A DNA stretch of 64,000 nt from contig NZ_JANLGY010000022.1 in NCBI RefSeq assembly GCF_024653915.1, positions 62,001 through 126,000 on the forward strand, in the 5' to 3' direction. The notes under the pieces are model-generated. The model worked only from the letters and a program-made list of their open reading frames with translations, made no database searches and had not been told where the DNA came from. Position 1 is the first letter of the stretch; each line of letters starts with the position of its first letter. Below, one piece after another: positions 16,871 through 26,266 of this stretch. This DNA is from Sulfuricaulis sp. (GTDB lineage: Bacteria; Pseudomonadota; Gammaproteobacteria; Acidiferrobacterales; Sulfurifustaceae). The position numbers and the translations under genes were made by a program.

Positions 16871-17668
16871 ATGAACGCATCGATTCCAGAACAAGTGAAC
16901 ACCATGAACTGCTGCTATGCCGGAAAAGAAAATGACCGGGAAAAGGCATTCAAAGCTATCTGGTCAAATGAAATCAATGCCGTGTTCTCCGACGTCGCGC
17001 GTTATTACGACCGCGCCAATATCTTTGCCAGTCTCGGCATGCTGAACCGGCTGCGCGACCGGTTCATCTCCACCATCGACATCCAGCCCCATCACAAGGT
17101 GCTGGACGTGTGCGCCGGCACCAATGTAATCGGGATCAGTCTTTTGAAAAAACAACCGGGACTCGACGTGTACGCGGCGGACCGAAGCATCGCGATGCAG
17201 CAGGTCGGCCGGGACCGCGCTCAAAATCACGGATTTCGAATCAAGTCATTCATCTGCGACGTGCACCGTCTGCCTTTCCCGGACAACTATTTCGATGTGG
17301 TGACACTGCAATGGGCGACTCGGCACCTGCGCGTCATCGACGTCTTTTCCGAGATCAACCGGGTACTCAAGCCCGGCGGCCATTTCCACCATTGCGACAT
17401 GCTGCGGCCGGCCAACAAGCTGGTGGAGCAGGCCTACTACCTATACTTAAAAGTCCTCATGGGGGTAATCCCCCGGCTGTTCCGCAGCGGACCAGCGTCG
17501 ATGAAATGCCGCGATTACTTCATCCAGACCATCCGCCTGTTCTATTCGACGGAAGAGCTGTCCGCCCTGCTCGTGGATCTGGGATTCAAAAATGTCATCG
17601 GGAATTCGGTACTTGGAGGAACGGTGGGATTCCATAAGGCACACAAGCCGCAGCTTGGCGCTGCCTAG
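16871..17668 (+). CDS. UbiE/MenG-like SAM-dependent methyltransferase
   Basis: A 265-residue methyltransferase. After a 45-residue N-terminal extension with a CC pair, it shows VFSDVARYYDRANIF, similar to the start of UbiE/COQ5 proteins. SAM motif I is KVLDVCAGTNVIGISLL, where the usual G-x-G is A-G-T. Then come LPFPDNYFDVVTLQWATRHL and the INRVLKPGGHFHHCDM post-motif. UbiE methylates quinone rings, but here the motif I change and the extension suggest a paralogue with another substrate. A canonical ubiE would be expected elsewhere in the genome. Confidence 0.75.
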   Translation: MNASIPEQVNTMNCCYAGKENDREKAFKAIWSNEINAVFSDVARYYDRANIFASLGMLNRLRDRFISTIDIQPHHKVLDVCAGTNVIGISLLKKQPGLDVYAADRSIAMQQVGRDRAQNHGFRIKSFICDVHRLPFPDNYFDVVTLQWATRHLRVIDVFSEINRVLKPGGHFHHCDMLRPANKLVEQAYYLYLKVLMGVIPRLFRSGPASMKCRDYFIQTIRLFYSTEELSALLVDLGFKNVIGNSVLGGTVGFHKAHKPQLGAA

Positions 17669-17690
17669 TTTCCGCCAACAACCAGATGGT

Positions 17691-17897
17691 TTATTTGTCC
17701 TTGAGGACGTACACCGCCCCGCAGTAGGGACAGCGCTCTTCGCCGCTGTCTTCGATGGGCAAATACACCCGCGGGTGCGAATTCCACAGCGACATGCCCG
17801 GCATCGGACAGGACAACGGCAGATCGGCGCGCGTGACCTCGTAGCGCATCTGCGCGTTGGGCTCGATCAGCTTTTCTTCTTTCATGCTGGCTGCCAC
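17691..17897 (-). CDS. zinc-finger domain protein (zf-CHCC)
   Basis: A 68-residue protein of the short zf-CHCC family, related to the C-terminal zinc domain of mitochondrial NDUFS6. Candidate zinc ligands are Cys in LSCPMPGMSLWNSHPRV (C and H) and the pair in ERCPYCGAVYVL. A GTG start at 17897 has a good Shine-Dalgarno (GAGGAAG); an ATG at 17885 is the alternative. It follows ilvE by 10 bases, an arrangement often seen in proteobacteria. Its partner is unknown. Confidence 0.8.
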   Translation of the reverse strand: MAASMKEEKLIEPNAQMRYEVTRADLPLSCPMPGMSLWNSHPRVYLPIEDSGEERCPYCGAVYVLKDK

Positions 17898-17907
17898 GGC
17901 AACTTCC

Positions 17908-18831
17908 TCACGCCACCGGTGTCAGCCAGTCGGCGTATTTGGCGTTGCGGCCGTGCACGATGTCGAAATACAGCGATTGCAGTTTTTCAGTCACCGGCCC
18001 GCGCTTGCCGGTGCCGATGGCGCGCCCGTCAACCTCGCGGATCGGCGTAACCTCGGCGGCAGTGCCGGTGAAGAAGGCCTCGTCGGCGATGTAGACCTCG
18101 TCACGGGTGATGCGCTTTTCCAGCACCTTGATGCCGAGATCGCCGGCCAGCTGCATGACGGTGGCGCGCGTGATGCCGTCCAGCGCCGAGGTGAGATCGG
18201 GCGTGTAGATGACACCGTCACGCACGATGAAAATGTTCTCGCCGCTGCCCTCGGAAACGTAACCTTCGGTATCGAGCAACATGGCCTCGTCGCAGCCGGC
18301 GGACAGGGCCTCGCGCAGCGCCAGCATTGAATTCATGTAATTGCCGTTGGCCTTGGCGCGGCACATGTTGATGTTGACGTGATGGCGATTGAGCGACGCG
18401 GTGCGCACCTTGATGCCGTTCTTGATGCCGTCCTCGCCCATGTACGAACCCCACGACCAGGCCGCCACAATCACGTGCACCTTGAGTCCCTCGGCGCGCA
18501 GGCCCATGCCCTCGGCGCCGTAGAAACACATGGGGCGGATATAGCCGGATTCGAGCTTGTTTTCGCGCACCGCCGCGCGAATCGCCTCATTGAGCGTTTT
18601 CTTGTCGTAGGGAATTTTCATATCGAGGATATGCGCCGAGCGGAACAGGCGGTCGGTGTGTGCCTGCAGCCGGAAAATCGCCGCACCCTTGGGAGTTTTA
18701 TACGCGCGCACACCTTCGAACACGCCCATGCCGTAATGCAGGGTGTGGGTCAGTACATGGGTGGTGGCCTCGCGCCACGGCACCAGTTTGCCGTCGTACC
18801 AGATGACACCGTCACGATCCGCCATCGACAT
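17908..18831 (-). CDS. ilvE: branched-chain amino acid aminotransferase
   Basis: A 307-residue class IV PLP enzyme that interconverts leucine, isoleucine and valine with their 2-oxo acids. It has the ADRDGVIWYDGKLVPWREA start, THTLHYGMGVFEGVRAY, RASLNRHH-type lysine region (KANGNYMNS, with the PLP lysine), EGSGENIFIV and FFTGTAAEVTPIREVDGR. All are diagnostic of IlvE. I choose the ATG at 18831; an in-frame ATG exists 6 bases downstream and a longer frame to 18861 lacks homology. It lies downstream of glnE in the same direction, separated by a palindromic repeat. Confidence 0.95.
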   Translation of the reverse strand: MSMADRDGVIWYDGKLVPWREATTHVLTHTLHYGMGVFEGVRAYKTPKGAAIFRLQAHTDRLFRSAHILDMKIPYDKKTLNEAIRAAVRENKLESGYIRPMCFYGAEGMGLRAEGLKVHVIVAAWSWGSYMGEDGIKNGIKVRTASLNRHHVNINMCRAKANGNYMNSMLALREALSAGCDEAMLLDTEGYVSEGSGENIFIVRDGVIYTPDLTSALDGITRATVMQLAGDLGIKVLEKRITRDEVYIADEAFFTGTAAEVTPIREVDGRAIGTGKRGPVTEKLQSLYFDIVHGRNAKYADWLTPVA

Positions 18832-18858
18832 CGAAGTTATCTCCAAGATATTAAATTT

Positions 18859-18932
18859 CACCGCAGAGCGCGCAGAGGACGCAGAGAAATCCCAATTTCA
18901 AAAACTCAGCGTGCTCTGCGATCTCAGCGGTT
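18859..18932. repeat. imperfect palindrome of CGCAGAG units between glnE and ilvE
   Basis: Left arm 18859-18886 and right arm 18905-18932 are imperfect inverted repeats about 28 bases long, built from (C/A)ACCGC-GAG-CGCAGAG-ACGC-GAG blocks with an 18-base loop. On the minus strand this sits between the glnE stop and the ilvE start. Such GCAGAG palindromes are dispersed in many environmental genomes (general knowledge). It could form an RNA hairpin that separates expression of the two genes. Confidence 0.7.
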
Positions 18933-18939
18933 CAAACTC

Positions 18940-21816
18940 TTAATCAAATACTTCCTTCCAAACCTCTCGCACTCTTTCCGGCCAGTCGCCGAGTTCCGCG
19001 GGATTGGCCAGCGCACCGCGCTCCATCAGCTTGAGGCGATGCTCCACGGAAAGATAACGGCGGTAAGCCTCCGTGAGCAACTGCGCCCGTGCCGGTTCCA
19101 GCAGACCCTCGGCCTTGAGGGCTTCCAGGAGTTGGATATTTTCCGTGTGGCGGGTGAGCCCGGGATGATTGTGCGCCCACCGCAAGACCCAGTATTGCAC
19201 CATAAATTCGATATCCACGATACCACCCGGGTCATGCTTCACATCGGCCTGGGTCGTATCGTGATCCACTTTTTCCGCCACCATCTTCCCCCGCATCTCC
19301 CGCACTTCCGTCTTGAGCTTGGCAAGATCGCGTGGACGGCACAGGATTTCCTCGCGAACTTCGGCAAACTGTCGTGCCAGCCCCGGCCTACCGGCTACCG
19401 GCCGCGCCCGTACCAGGGCCTGATGCTCCCAGGTCCAGGCATGGTCACGCTGGTAATCGCGGAAGGCGGTCAGGCTCGTCACCAGCGGACCGCTCTTGCC
19501 GCTCGGACGCAGGCGCATGTCCACCTCGTAAAGGATGCCACCGGGCGTGCGTGTGGTGAGAATGTGGATCAGTCGCTGGCCGAGGCGCGCAAAGAAGGCT
19601 TCGTTCGGAAGCGGGCGCGACCCGCGGGTAGCGCCGTCTGCGCATCCTTCATACAGGTAAATCATGTCGAGATCGGAACCGTAACCGAGCTCACGACTTC
19701 CAAGCTTGCCATAACCGATGACGGCAAAGCCGGGTGGCGTCTCCCTGCCCGGGCATTGCGGTGCACCGTGCTTGCGTTCGAGATCGCGTGCCGCCAGATC
19801 CAGTGCCGCCGTGACCATGCTTTCCGCCACCGCCGCCAGCGCCGCGCCGGTCTGCTCCGGCGCCAGGCCCGGGCCGACATCGGACGCCGCCACGCGCAAT
19901 ACATGCCCATGACGAAACTCACGCAACACTTCCATTTGCAGTTCGAGGTCCTCTTCCGGAATATGTGCCAACCGCTGCCGCAACTCATCCTGCAACGCCT
20001 CCGGTGTCGGCAACTCGTATAGCGTCGGATCGAGCAACTCATCGAGCACGATCGGATGCTGCGCGATCCAGTTGGCGATCCACGGGCTCGCGCCGCCGAG
20101 CCGCACCAGCTGGGTCAGCACCTGCGGATTCTCTGCCATGAGCGAGAAGTAAACCGTGCGCCGGCCGACGGCCTCGAGCAGATGTACCAACCGCTGCAAG
20201 GTCGTCAGCGATTCGTCGCTTTTGCCCGCCGCCTCGAGCACCAGCGGCACCACGCGGTCCATGCGTGCACGGGCACCTGTTGAAAACGCCGCCACCATCG
20301 GCCCCTCGCGCAGCCCGTTTACCAGACTGAGTGCCTCTTCCGATTGTGCATAACCACTGTCACGCAGTATCTGTTTCGCGATCTCGGCATCGGCCGTACC
20401 CAGCCAGACTGATGCGAGCTTGTCGGTTTCGTGCTCACCGGTGGCTTCGCCTTCGGTGCGAAACAGTTGCGCAAAATGCCGATGCACATTGTCACGCTGC
20501 CGTTCGAGCTCAACGGCCAGGCTTTTGACATCGGCGAAACCGCTGGCGAAGGCCAGCTTCAGCTGCGCGGTTTCGTCGGTGGGCAGTTGCTGGGTTTGCT
20601 GATCGGCCACCATTTGCAGGCGATGTTCGACATTGCGCAGTAACACATAGGCCTGCATCAGCTCATCTCCTGTGCCAGGGTCCATGCAACCCGCCGCTAC
20701 CATGCGCGGCAGTACCGCCAGCAGATGGCGCTCCTGTAACTGCGGTTCGCGGCCGCCGCGGATCAGCTGCTGTGTCTGGGCAATGAACTCGATCTCGCGG
20801 ATGCCGCCGCTCCCAAGCTTGATGTTGCCATGCATGCCCTTGCGCACCATCTCACGCTCGATCATGCCTTTCATGTTGCGTATCGATTCAATGGTCCCGT
20901 AGTCGAGGTACTTGCGGTACACGAACGGCTTCAGCGTCTTGAGCAACTCCTCGCCCGCCGCCTTGTCACCGGCAATGACTCGCGCCTTGATGAAGGCATA
21001 GCGCTCCCACTCACGTCCGTGCGTCTGGTAGTAGTGCTCCATGGCCGCGAACGACAACGCCAGTGGGCCGCTGGCGCCGTTCGGGCGCAGGCGCATGTCC
21101 ACGCGGAACACGAAACCGTCGGCGGTATTTTCATTCAACACATTGATCAGTGATTGGCCGAGGCGAAGGAAAAATTCGTGGTTGCTCAGCGCCGGCGGAC
21201 CTTGTATCTCGCCCTCTTCCGGATAAGCAAAAATGAGATCAATGTCGGAGGAAAAATTGAGTTCCTGTCCGCCGAGCTTGCCCAGGGCCAGCACCACCAA
21301 CTTTGGGGGCTTGCCGCTTTGTTCGCCGCGTGGTTCTCCGCTTTTCTCCACCGCCCAGGCATGGAGTTTCGCGAGTGCGCCGTCGACACAGGCATCGGCG
21401 AACTCCGAAAGTGTGGCGAGGGTTTCCCTGAGATCGGCCCAGCCGGCCAGATCACGCCAGGCCATACGCACCATCTCGCGCCGGCGCAACTGCCGCAGCC
21501 GGGTTTTCAGCGCCAGCTCGTCCGCGGCCTCCGCCAGTGACTTGGCCACGCGCGCCGCCAGATCGCCGGCCGGATAGGGACGCAGCAGGTCGCCGGAAGA
21601 AATCAGATCATTTAACAGCGCCGACTGCTGGACACAGGCACGGGCGACGAATTCACTCGTGGCAAATACGCGCGGCAGGGTTTCGAGCCACTTTCCCGGC
21701 GGAAGTTGCGCCACCTCCGGCGCGAGTTCCTGCCAATGGGCGGACACCTGGGCCCGCAATGGTTCAGGAATCGCAGCGAGGGCCACATCGAACGTTTGTT
21801 TGGCGGAGTTGTTCAT
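18940..21816 (-). CDS. glnE: bifunctional glutamine synthetase adenylyltransferase/deadenylase
   Basis: A 958-residue enzyme that adenylylates and deadenylylates glutamine synthetase in response to PII signalling. Two nucleotidyltransferase domains are visible: the N-terminal deadenylase-type site LGKLGGQELNFSSDIDLIFAY (about residues 190-210) and the C-terminal adenylylase site GYGKLGSRELGYGSDLDMIYLY (about 690). Each is followed by an FxxRxDxRLRP segment (RVDMRLRPNG, EVDMRLRPSG). GIREIEF and GGIVDIEFMVQ regulatory helices follow. The start at 21816 is chosen from MNNSAKQTF; upstream codons add no homology. Length is normal. Confidence 0.97.
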   Translation of the reverse strand: MNNSAKQTFDVALAAIPEPLRAQVSAHWQELAPEVAQLPPGKWLETLPRVFATSEFVARACVQQSALLNDLISSGDLLRPYPAGDLAARVAKSLAEAADELALKTRLRQLRRREMVRMAWRDLAGWADLRETLATLSEFADACVDGALAKLHAWAVEKSGEPRGEQSGKPPKLVVLALGKLGGQELNFSSDIDLIFAYPEEGEIQGPPALSNHEFFLRLGQSLINVLNENTADGFVFRVDMRLRPNGASGPLALSFAAMEHYYQTHGREWERYAFIKARVIAGDKAAGEELLKTLKPFVYRKYLDYGTIESIRNMKGMIEREMVRKGMHGNIKLGSGGIREIEFIAQTQQLIRGGREPQLQERHLLAVLPRMVAAGCMDPGTGDELMQAYVLLRNVEHRLQMVADQQTQQLPTDETAQLKLAFASGFADVKSLAVELERQRDNVHRHFAQLFRTEGEATGEHETDKLASVWLGTADAEIAKQILRDSGYAQSEEALSLVNGLREGPMVAAFSTGARARMDRVVPLVLEAAGKSDESLTTLQRLVHLLEAVGRRTVYFSLMAENPQVLTQLVRLGGASPWIANWIAQHPIVLDELLDPTLYELPTPEALQDELRQRLAHIPEEDLELQMEVLREFRHGHVLRVAASDVGPGLAPEQTGAALAAVAESMVTAALDLAARDLERKHGAPQCPGRETPPGFAVIGYGKLGSRELGYGSDLDMIYLYEGCADGATRGSRPLPNEAFFARLGQRLIHILTTRTPGGILYEVDMRLRPSGKSGPLVTSLTAFRDYQRDHAWTWEHQALVRARPVAGRPGLARQFAEVREEILCRPRDLAKLKTEVREMRGKMVAEKVDHDTTQADVKHDPGGIVDIEFMVQYWVLRWAHNHPGLTRHTENIQLLEALKAEGLLEPARAQLLTEAYRRYLSVEHRLKLMERGALANPAELGDWPERVREVWKEVFD

Positions 21817-21876
21817 AGCCTTGACGCCGGCACACGTTGGCGCCCGCCCGGCCATGATACCCAAAGCACTGGCGGA

Positions 21877-22578
21877 TTACCGCCGCCGCGGCCACAGGCA
21901 ACGCCTGAACACCATATATATCATCTTGCTGCCCGCAAGCACCGTCCCCTTGATGGTCCCGGAAATTTTCGATTGCCCGATGCGCTTGCGGTAACGCATG
22001 GGCACCTCCATGACCTTGAGACCCAGACGCCAGGCCTTGGCCTGCATCTCGACGGTCCAGCCGTAGTTCAGGTCCCGCATGTCGAGTTTGCGCAGCGCGT
22101 CGTAACGGATCGCGCGGAACGGGCCGAGATCGGTGTAGCGCGAACCAGACAGGAGATTCATCAGGAACACCACCAGCTTGTTGCCGTAGATGACGTGCGG
22201 TCCCAGCGATTCTTTATCGAGCAGCGGATTCAAACGGGTGCTCAATACGAGGTCGTAACCTTCCTCGACAATCGGCTGCACCAGCCGTCCCATCTCCGCT
22301 GGATAATCGCTGTAATCGCCGTCGAGGAAGACCACGATGTCCACCGGATGCCGCGCAAAATATTCCAGGCCCGTGAGCATGACGCGCCCGTAGCCCGGCC
22401 GCTGTTCATTGATCACTACCGCGCCGTGCGCGCGGGCGATCTCTGCGGTGCGGTCGGTGCTGCGGTTGTTGACCACGACCACACACGGAGAGAGATCCGC
22501 CGGGATGTCGCGCAGGACATGCGCGATCGAATCCTCTTCGTCGCGCGCGGGGATGATAACTCCGATTTTCGGTGACAT
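21877..22578 (-). CDS. DPM1-like family 2 glycosyltransferase
   Basis: A 233-residue GT2 resembling dolichol/polyprenyl-phosphate sugar synthases. It shows IGVIIPARDEEDSIAHVL, VNNRSTDRTAEIA, FLDGDYSDYPAE as the DXD-like site (about residue 88), and a C-terminal basic YRKRIGQSKISGTIKG segment typical of the group. It lacks the C-terminal membrane domain found in some members. It should load a sugar onto a polyprenyl phosphate for use by a GT-C enzyme; the GT-C gene lies in the same operon. It starts 3 bases after the DUF547 stop. Confidence 0.85.
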   Translation of the reverse strand: MSPKIGVIIPARDEEDSIAHVLRDIPADLSPCVVVVNNRSTDRTAEIARAHGAVVINEQRPGYGRVMLTGLEYFARHPVDIVVFLDGDYSDYPAEMGRLVQPIVEEGYDLVLSTRLNPLLDKESLGPHVIYGNKLVVFLMNLLSGSRYTDLGPFRAIRYDALRKLDMRDLNYGWTVEMQAKAWRLGLKVMEVPMRYRKRIGQSKISGTIKGTVLAGSKMIYMVFRRCLWPRRR

Positions 22579-22581
22579 AAG

Positions 22582-23433
22582 TCAGCGCCCGTCGTTGAGG
22601 GCCCAGTCGTATTCCAGATAAGCCAGCCCGAACTTTCCCTGGCGCAGAAATTCACGATCTTCGGCATTGGCGTAACGATAAACCCAGGTGAGCGAACCCA
22701 CCGCCGCGTGCGGGTAACGGGCGAAGATCGCGGCGGTCTGCGCATCGGGTGTGAAATCCCCGGCGAACCAGTTAAAGATCTGCGGCAAGCGCACGGCGTT
22801 GCCTGCCTTGTCGATCTGTACCTTGCGGTCGCGGTAGATGTAGTTGACCGCCGCCCGGTCCAGCCGTTGTTCCAGATATTCCGCGTCGAAGGCGCGGCTT
22901 TCGAGCAAAGGGCAGCCCATCGAGGCGCACACCAGCACGAAGTGTATGCGCGGCTCTATCAGTTCCTGGCGCAGAATGGTGTGCTCCATGTGGTCGAGCG
23001 TGAATTTGCTTCCCATGACCGGCCATTTCCGCCAACCCCATACACCGGGTATCTGGCGGATGCTGTCGGCGGGATAACGGCGCAGGGGGTCGGCGAAGAT
23101 CGAGCGCGTGACGGGATAATGATCCACGATCACGCGCAGGGTGTAGGCGTTGTAGGCGTTAATCCAGAAGGCCAGCATCTGCTGGCGCGTCCAGCCCTCG
23201 TAAGCCTTGGGGTCCACGCCAGCGAGCGTCTGGAAATAACGATTGAGCGTTTCCTGATCGGCCTGAAGCGCGCGGTAATTCACCAGACCGTTCTCGACAT
23301 GTTTTTGCAGCACCTGGTCGAGCAGCGCATGTCGGTGATCGAAAGGCGCCGTGGACGGGGGGGGCGCCTCAGTGCACCCGGCCAGCCATAATCCCCCGGC
23401 TACGATCAGCGCGGTAACAAGATTGCGTTTCAT
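22582..23433 (-). CDS. DUF547 lipoprotein
   Basis: A 283-residue predicted lipoprotein, with lipobox LAGC at about residues 17-20. DUF547 follows: MLAFWINAYNAYTLRVIVDHYP, then the FTLDHMEHTILR and RIHFVLVCASMGCPLL segments, all strongly conserved in the family. The conserved Cys and His suggest a thiol-related or ligand-binding role, but the function is not established. The start at 23433 overlaps the GT-C stop as TGATG, so the genes are coupled. Confidence 0.85.
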   Translation of the reverse strand: MKRNLVTALIVAGGLWLAGCTEAPPPSTAPFDHRHALLDQVLQKHVENGLVNYRALQADQETLNRYFQTLAGVDPKAYEGWTRQQMLAFWINAYNAYTLRVIVDHYPVTRSIFADPLRRYPADSIRQIPGVWGWRKWPVMGSKFTLDHMEHTILRQELIEPRIHFVLVCASMGCPLLESRAFDAEYLEQRLDRAAVNYIYRDRKVQIDKAGNAVRLPQIFNWFAGDFTPDAQTAAIFARYPHAAVGSLTWVYRYANAEDREFLRQGKFGLAYLEYDWALNDGR

Positions 23434-24761
23434 CACTGCGACTCTCCACGGTTCGCCGCGGCCAGAAACCCGGCGGCGCGCGTCCGCTGGCTGCGCCACA
23501 TATCGACCAGCAGCAGGGAAAAGAACGGTACATAGATGGCGAGCTTGACCCACGGACTTTCCTCCCACACGCCTTCGGCGGCATAACGGATCAGCACATG
23601 GTACGAAAGCGCGACGAGCCCCGTGAACAGGATCCACGCGCGTTGCGGATAGAAACACAGAAACGGCAGCAGCCACAGCAGATACCAAGGATGCAGCGTG
23701 CTGGTGAGCAGAAGCGCCGTGCCCATCAGCCACAGCGCGCCTTTCAGTACCGGCATATCGCTACGGTAAACCAGGATCGCGACACCAGCAAAAATCGCCG
23801 CCGCGATCGCCTTGGAGACGTCCGCTGAACCCGTGACGAAGTTCAGAAGCGCGAACAGGCCGTCGTTGAAACGCCAGTAGGTACCGACCGTGAACACGCT
23901 GGCAAAATGCTGGTCGAGCGCGCTGGCAAACGGAGCGAACAGCAGCGCCAGGCCGAGCGGCAGGATCAGCCATTTGGCCCGGTCAAGGCGCTTCCACATG
24001 GCGGGCAGGAACAGCAACGCGAAATACTTGGCGGCGATGGCGCCGACAAGTCCCGCGGCGGACAGGCGGCCGTGCCCGCGCATCAATAAATAGATCGCGC
24101 CCAGCAGCAGCAAAATGGCGGCAGTGTCGTTATGCCCGCTGCCGGCGACTTCCACCACCGCGAGTGGATTCCAGGCGTAGATCAGCACGAGGCTTCGCGG
24201 TTTGCCTGCGATGTCCAGCAGACGCAGCAACAAGAGAACGATCAAACCGTCGAAAAGCACAAATGGGATTTTCATCACATACACAGAGTGCGCGACATTC
24301 TGCACGGCGGCGAACACGCCCATCAGCACCGGCCCGTAGGGCGTGCCGACGCCCTGGTGATTGATATGCCCGTGGAGTGCATCGCGCAACGGGGCCAGCT
24401 CCGGCGCGCCCGGAGCATATTGATAAGGGTTGATGCCGTGATTAACCAGTATTCCGTCCCACACGTAGCGATAGATGTCGTCCGAAAGACTTGGGGCGCT
24501 GAAAAAAAGCGTCAGGCGGAACAACAAGGCTAAACCCACGATTACAAATATTGCCGCCGGAGTCGAAAAAGCCCTGGCGTCCGCGAGAATCTTGCGCACC
24601 ACCCAGGCATAGGCGGCGAAGGCAAGAAAATACAGCAGCAGGAAAGTTGGCACCGCGTGCTTCAGATCGCCCAGCGCCAGCATGCCGGCAAACAGGATTA
24701 CCAGCGCCATGCCATGGAGAAAAATCTTTCCAGTCGGATTGCGAATCATGGCAAGACTCAT
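23433..24761 (-). CDS. GT-C family polytopic glycosyltransferase (GT87/DUF2029-like)
   Basis: A 442-residue integral membrane protein with about 11-12 hydrophobic helices. After the second helix, SDDIYRYVWDGILVNHGINPYQYAP carries the D-D/E-type motif of GT-C enzymes, on the outer loop. AWNPLAVVEVAGSGHNDTAA and LHPWYLLWLLPFL are also typical of the polyprenyl-phosphate-sugar-dependent mannosyltransferase group. It probably transfers a sugar from a lipid carrier to a periplasmic acceptor. The ATG at 24761 overlaps the upstream GT2 stop by ATGA, which fixes the start; the frame is open further upstream without homology. Confidence 0.82.
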   Translation of the reverse strand: MSLAMIRNPTGKIFLHGMALVILFAGMLALGDLKHAVPTFLLLYFLAFAAYAWVVRKILADARAFSTPAAIFVIVGLALLFRLTLFFSAPSLSDDIYRYVWDGILVNHGINPYQYAPGAPELAPLRDALHGHINHQGVGTPYGPVLMGVFAAVQNVAHSVYVMKIPFVLFDGLIVLLLLRLLDIAGKPRSLVLIYAWNPLAVVEVAGSGHNDTAAILLLLGAIYLLMRGHGRLSAAGLVGAIAAKYFALLFLPAMWKRLDRAKWLILPLGLALLFAPFASALDQHFASVFTVGTYWRFNDGLFALLNFVTGSADVSKAIAAAIFAGVAILVYRSDMPVLKGALWLMGTALLLTSTLHPWYLLWLLPFLCFYPQRAWILFTGLVALSYHVLIRYAAEGVWEESPWVKLAIYVPFFSLLLVDMWRSQRTRAAGFLAAANRGESQ

Positions 24762-26266
24762 GGCGCCGGAATATCCTGACTTAGCTGCCATCTGCCGGCA
24801 CGCCACCGGCCCGCATTCTGCCGCAGCGAGACCAAGGACACATAGGCATAACCGGAGAAGAAAATGAACAGGAACGGCGCGGGGATGTACAACCGCTGCG
24901 CCATGGCGAAGACGAAGGCGACAAGAAAATAAGCGGACAGCAGCAACTCGCCCGCCGTAACGGCATCCAACCTGCCGCGATAAACCTTGCTTGCCGGGAA
25001 ATCCGCGCCAGTCTGTATTCCGTGCTTCGGTGTGCGCCGGAACTCGGATTCGCGTCCCAGCCATCCCTCCAGCACCGCCCGTGCGGCATTGAGCGCCATG
25101 CCCGTTCCCAATGCCATCAGCAGGGGGACGCGACCGAGACTGCACCACCCGCCGACGCCGGCGGCGCGCTGCGCCGTGACATAGAATAAAGCCGCAGAAG
25201 GCGCCGCCAATACGAACAACGGCAGCTCAATCCAGGCCGCCATTTGCCAACCGAGACTCTGGCGAATTAGCACGGACGGCAGCAGTGCCACGGAGAAAAA
25301 CACCAGCAGCAGCATCGCGACGTTGTTGGTGAGATGAAAAAACGCCTCGACTTTAACTTTCCAGGAGAAGGGGCTTGCGATTACGGCGACCAGCAACTTG
25401 CGTGCGGTCTGAATCGAGCCCTTGGCCCAGCGGTGCTGTTGCAGACGGAAAGACGTCATTTCCACCGGGAGTTCCGACGGTGCGATCACGTCCGCGGCGA
25501 ACACGAAGTGCCAACCGCGCAGCTGGGCGCGGTAGCTGATGTCGAGATCCTCGGTCAGCGTGTCGGCCATCCAGCCGCCGGCATCTATCAGGCAGCTTTT
25601 GCGCCACACACCGGCGGTGCCGTTGAAATTGAAGAAGCGTCCGGAACGGTGGCGCGCGAGATGCTCGATCAGGAAATGCGCGTCCAGGAAAATGGACTGC
25701 AACCGCGTCAACAGGGAGTAATCGCCGTTGAGGAATCCCCAGCGGGCCTGGACCATGCCGATGTTCGCGTCCGTGAAATACGGCAGCATACGCCGCAGGA
25801 AATCCGGTGGCGGCAGAAAATCGGCGTCGAAGATTGCGACAAACTCGCCGTCGGCCTGCTCCAGCCCCTCGGCCAGCGCGCCGGCCTTGTAGCCACGGCG
25901 GTTCCCGCGACACGTGTGCGTCACGCGCCACCCTTCCGCGCGAAGGCGCGCGATCACCGGTTCGAGCCGCAACGTGGTGTCGTCGGTGGAATCGTCCAGC
26001 ACCTGCACCTCCAGGCGGTCGCGCGGATAATCCAGCCACCGGATCGCCTCGAGCAACCTTGGGGCGACGTAGCGCTCGTTATAAATGGGCAGCTGAACAG
26101 TAACCGTCGGCCAGTCGCGGACAGGCGCAGTCAGGGGCGGACGATCCCGGTACCGATAGCGCAGATACACGAGGTGATAGCGGTGCAGGCCGTAGAGACA
26201 GAGCAGGCCGAGTGCGAGGAAATAGACGGCCAGAAATCCCCCCTGCAAAAATCCGGCGAATGACAT
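24758..26266 (-). CDS. processive family 2 glycosyltransferase, membrane-bound
   Basis: A 502-residue GT2 with cellulose-synthase-like architecture. There is one N-terminal membrane helix, then a catalytic domain with VQLPIYNERYV, VLDDSTDDT, FDADFLPP (DXD, about residue 147), TEDLDISYR (TED) and QQHRWAKGS (QxxRW). Four or more C-terminal helices complete it. This set is shared by BcsA, hyaluronan synthase and ceramide glucosyltransferase-type enzymes. No PilZ domain is seen. It begins directly after the radical SAM stop (TGA ATG, no gap). Product unknown: a short glycolipid or a polymer. Confidence 0.85.
   Translation of the reverse strand: MSFAGFLQGGFLAVYFLALGLLCLYGLHRYHLVYLRYRYRDRPPLTAPVRDWPTVTVQLPIYNERYVAPRLLEAIRWLDYPRDRLEVQVLDDSTDDTTLRLEPVIARLRAEGWRVTHTCRGNRRGYKAGALAEGLEQADGEFVAIFDADFLPPPDFLRRMLPYFTDANIGMVQARWGFLNGDYSLLTRLQSIFLDAHFLIEHLARHRSGRFFNFNGTAGVWRKSCLIDAGGWMADTLTEDLDISYRAQLRGWHFVFAADVIAPSELPVEMTSFRLQQHRWAKGSIQTARKLLVAVIASPFSWKVKVEAFFHLTNNVAMLLLVFFSVALLPSVLIRQSLGWQMAAWIELPLFVLAAPSAALFYVTAQRAAGVGGWCSLGRVPLLMALGTGMALNAARAVLEGWLGRESEFRRTPKHGIQTGADFPASKVYRGRLDAVTAGELLLSAYFLVAFVFAMAQRLYIPAPFLFIFFSGYAYVSLVSLRQNAGRWRAGRWQLSQDIPAP

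Noticed and set aside
18379-20022. 547-codon open frame on the plus strand opposite glnE and ilvE
   Set aside because: Spans two genes and the palindrome on the other strand. No signature, composition typical of antisense frames.
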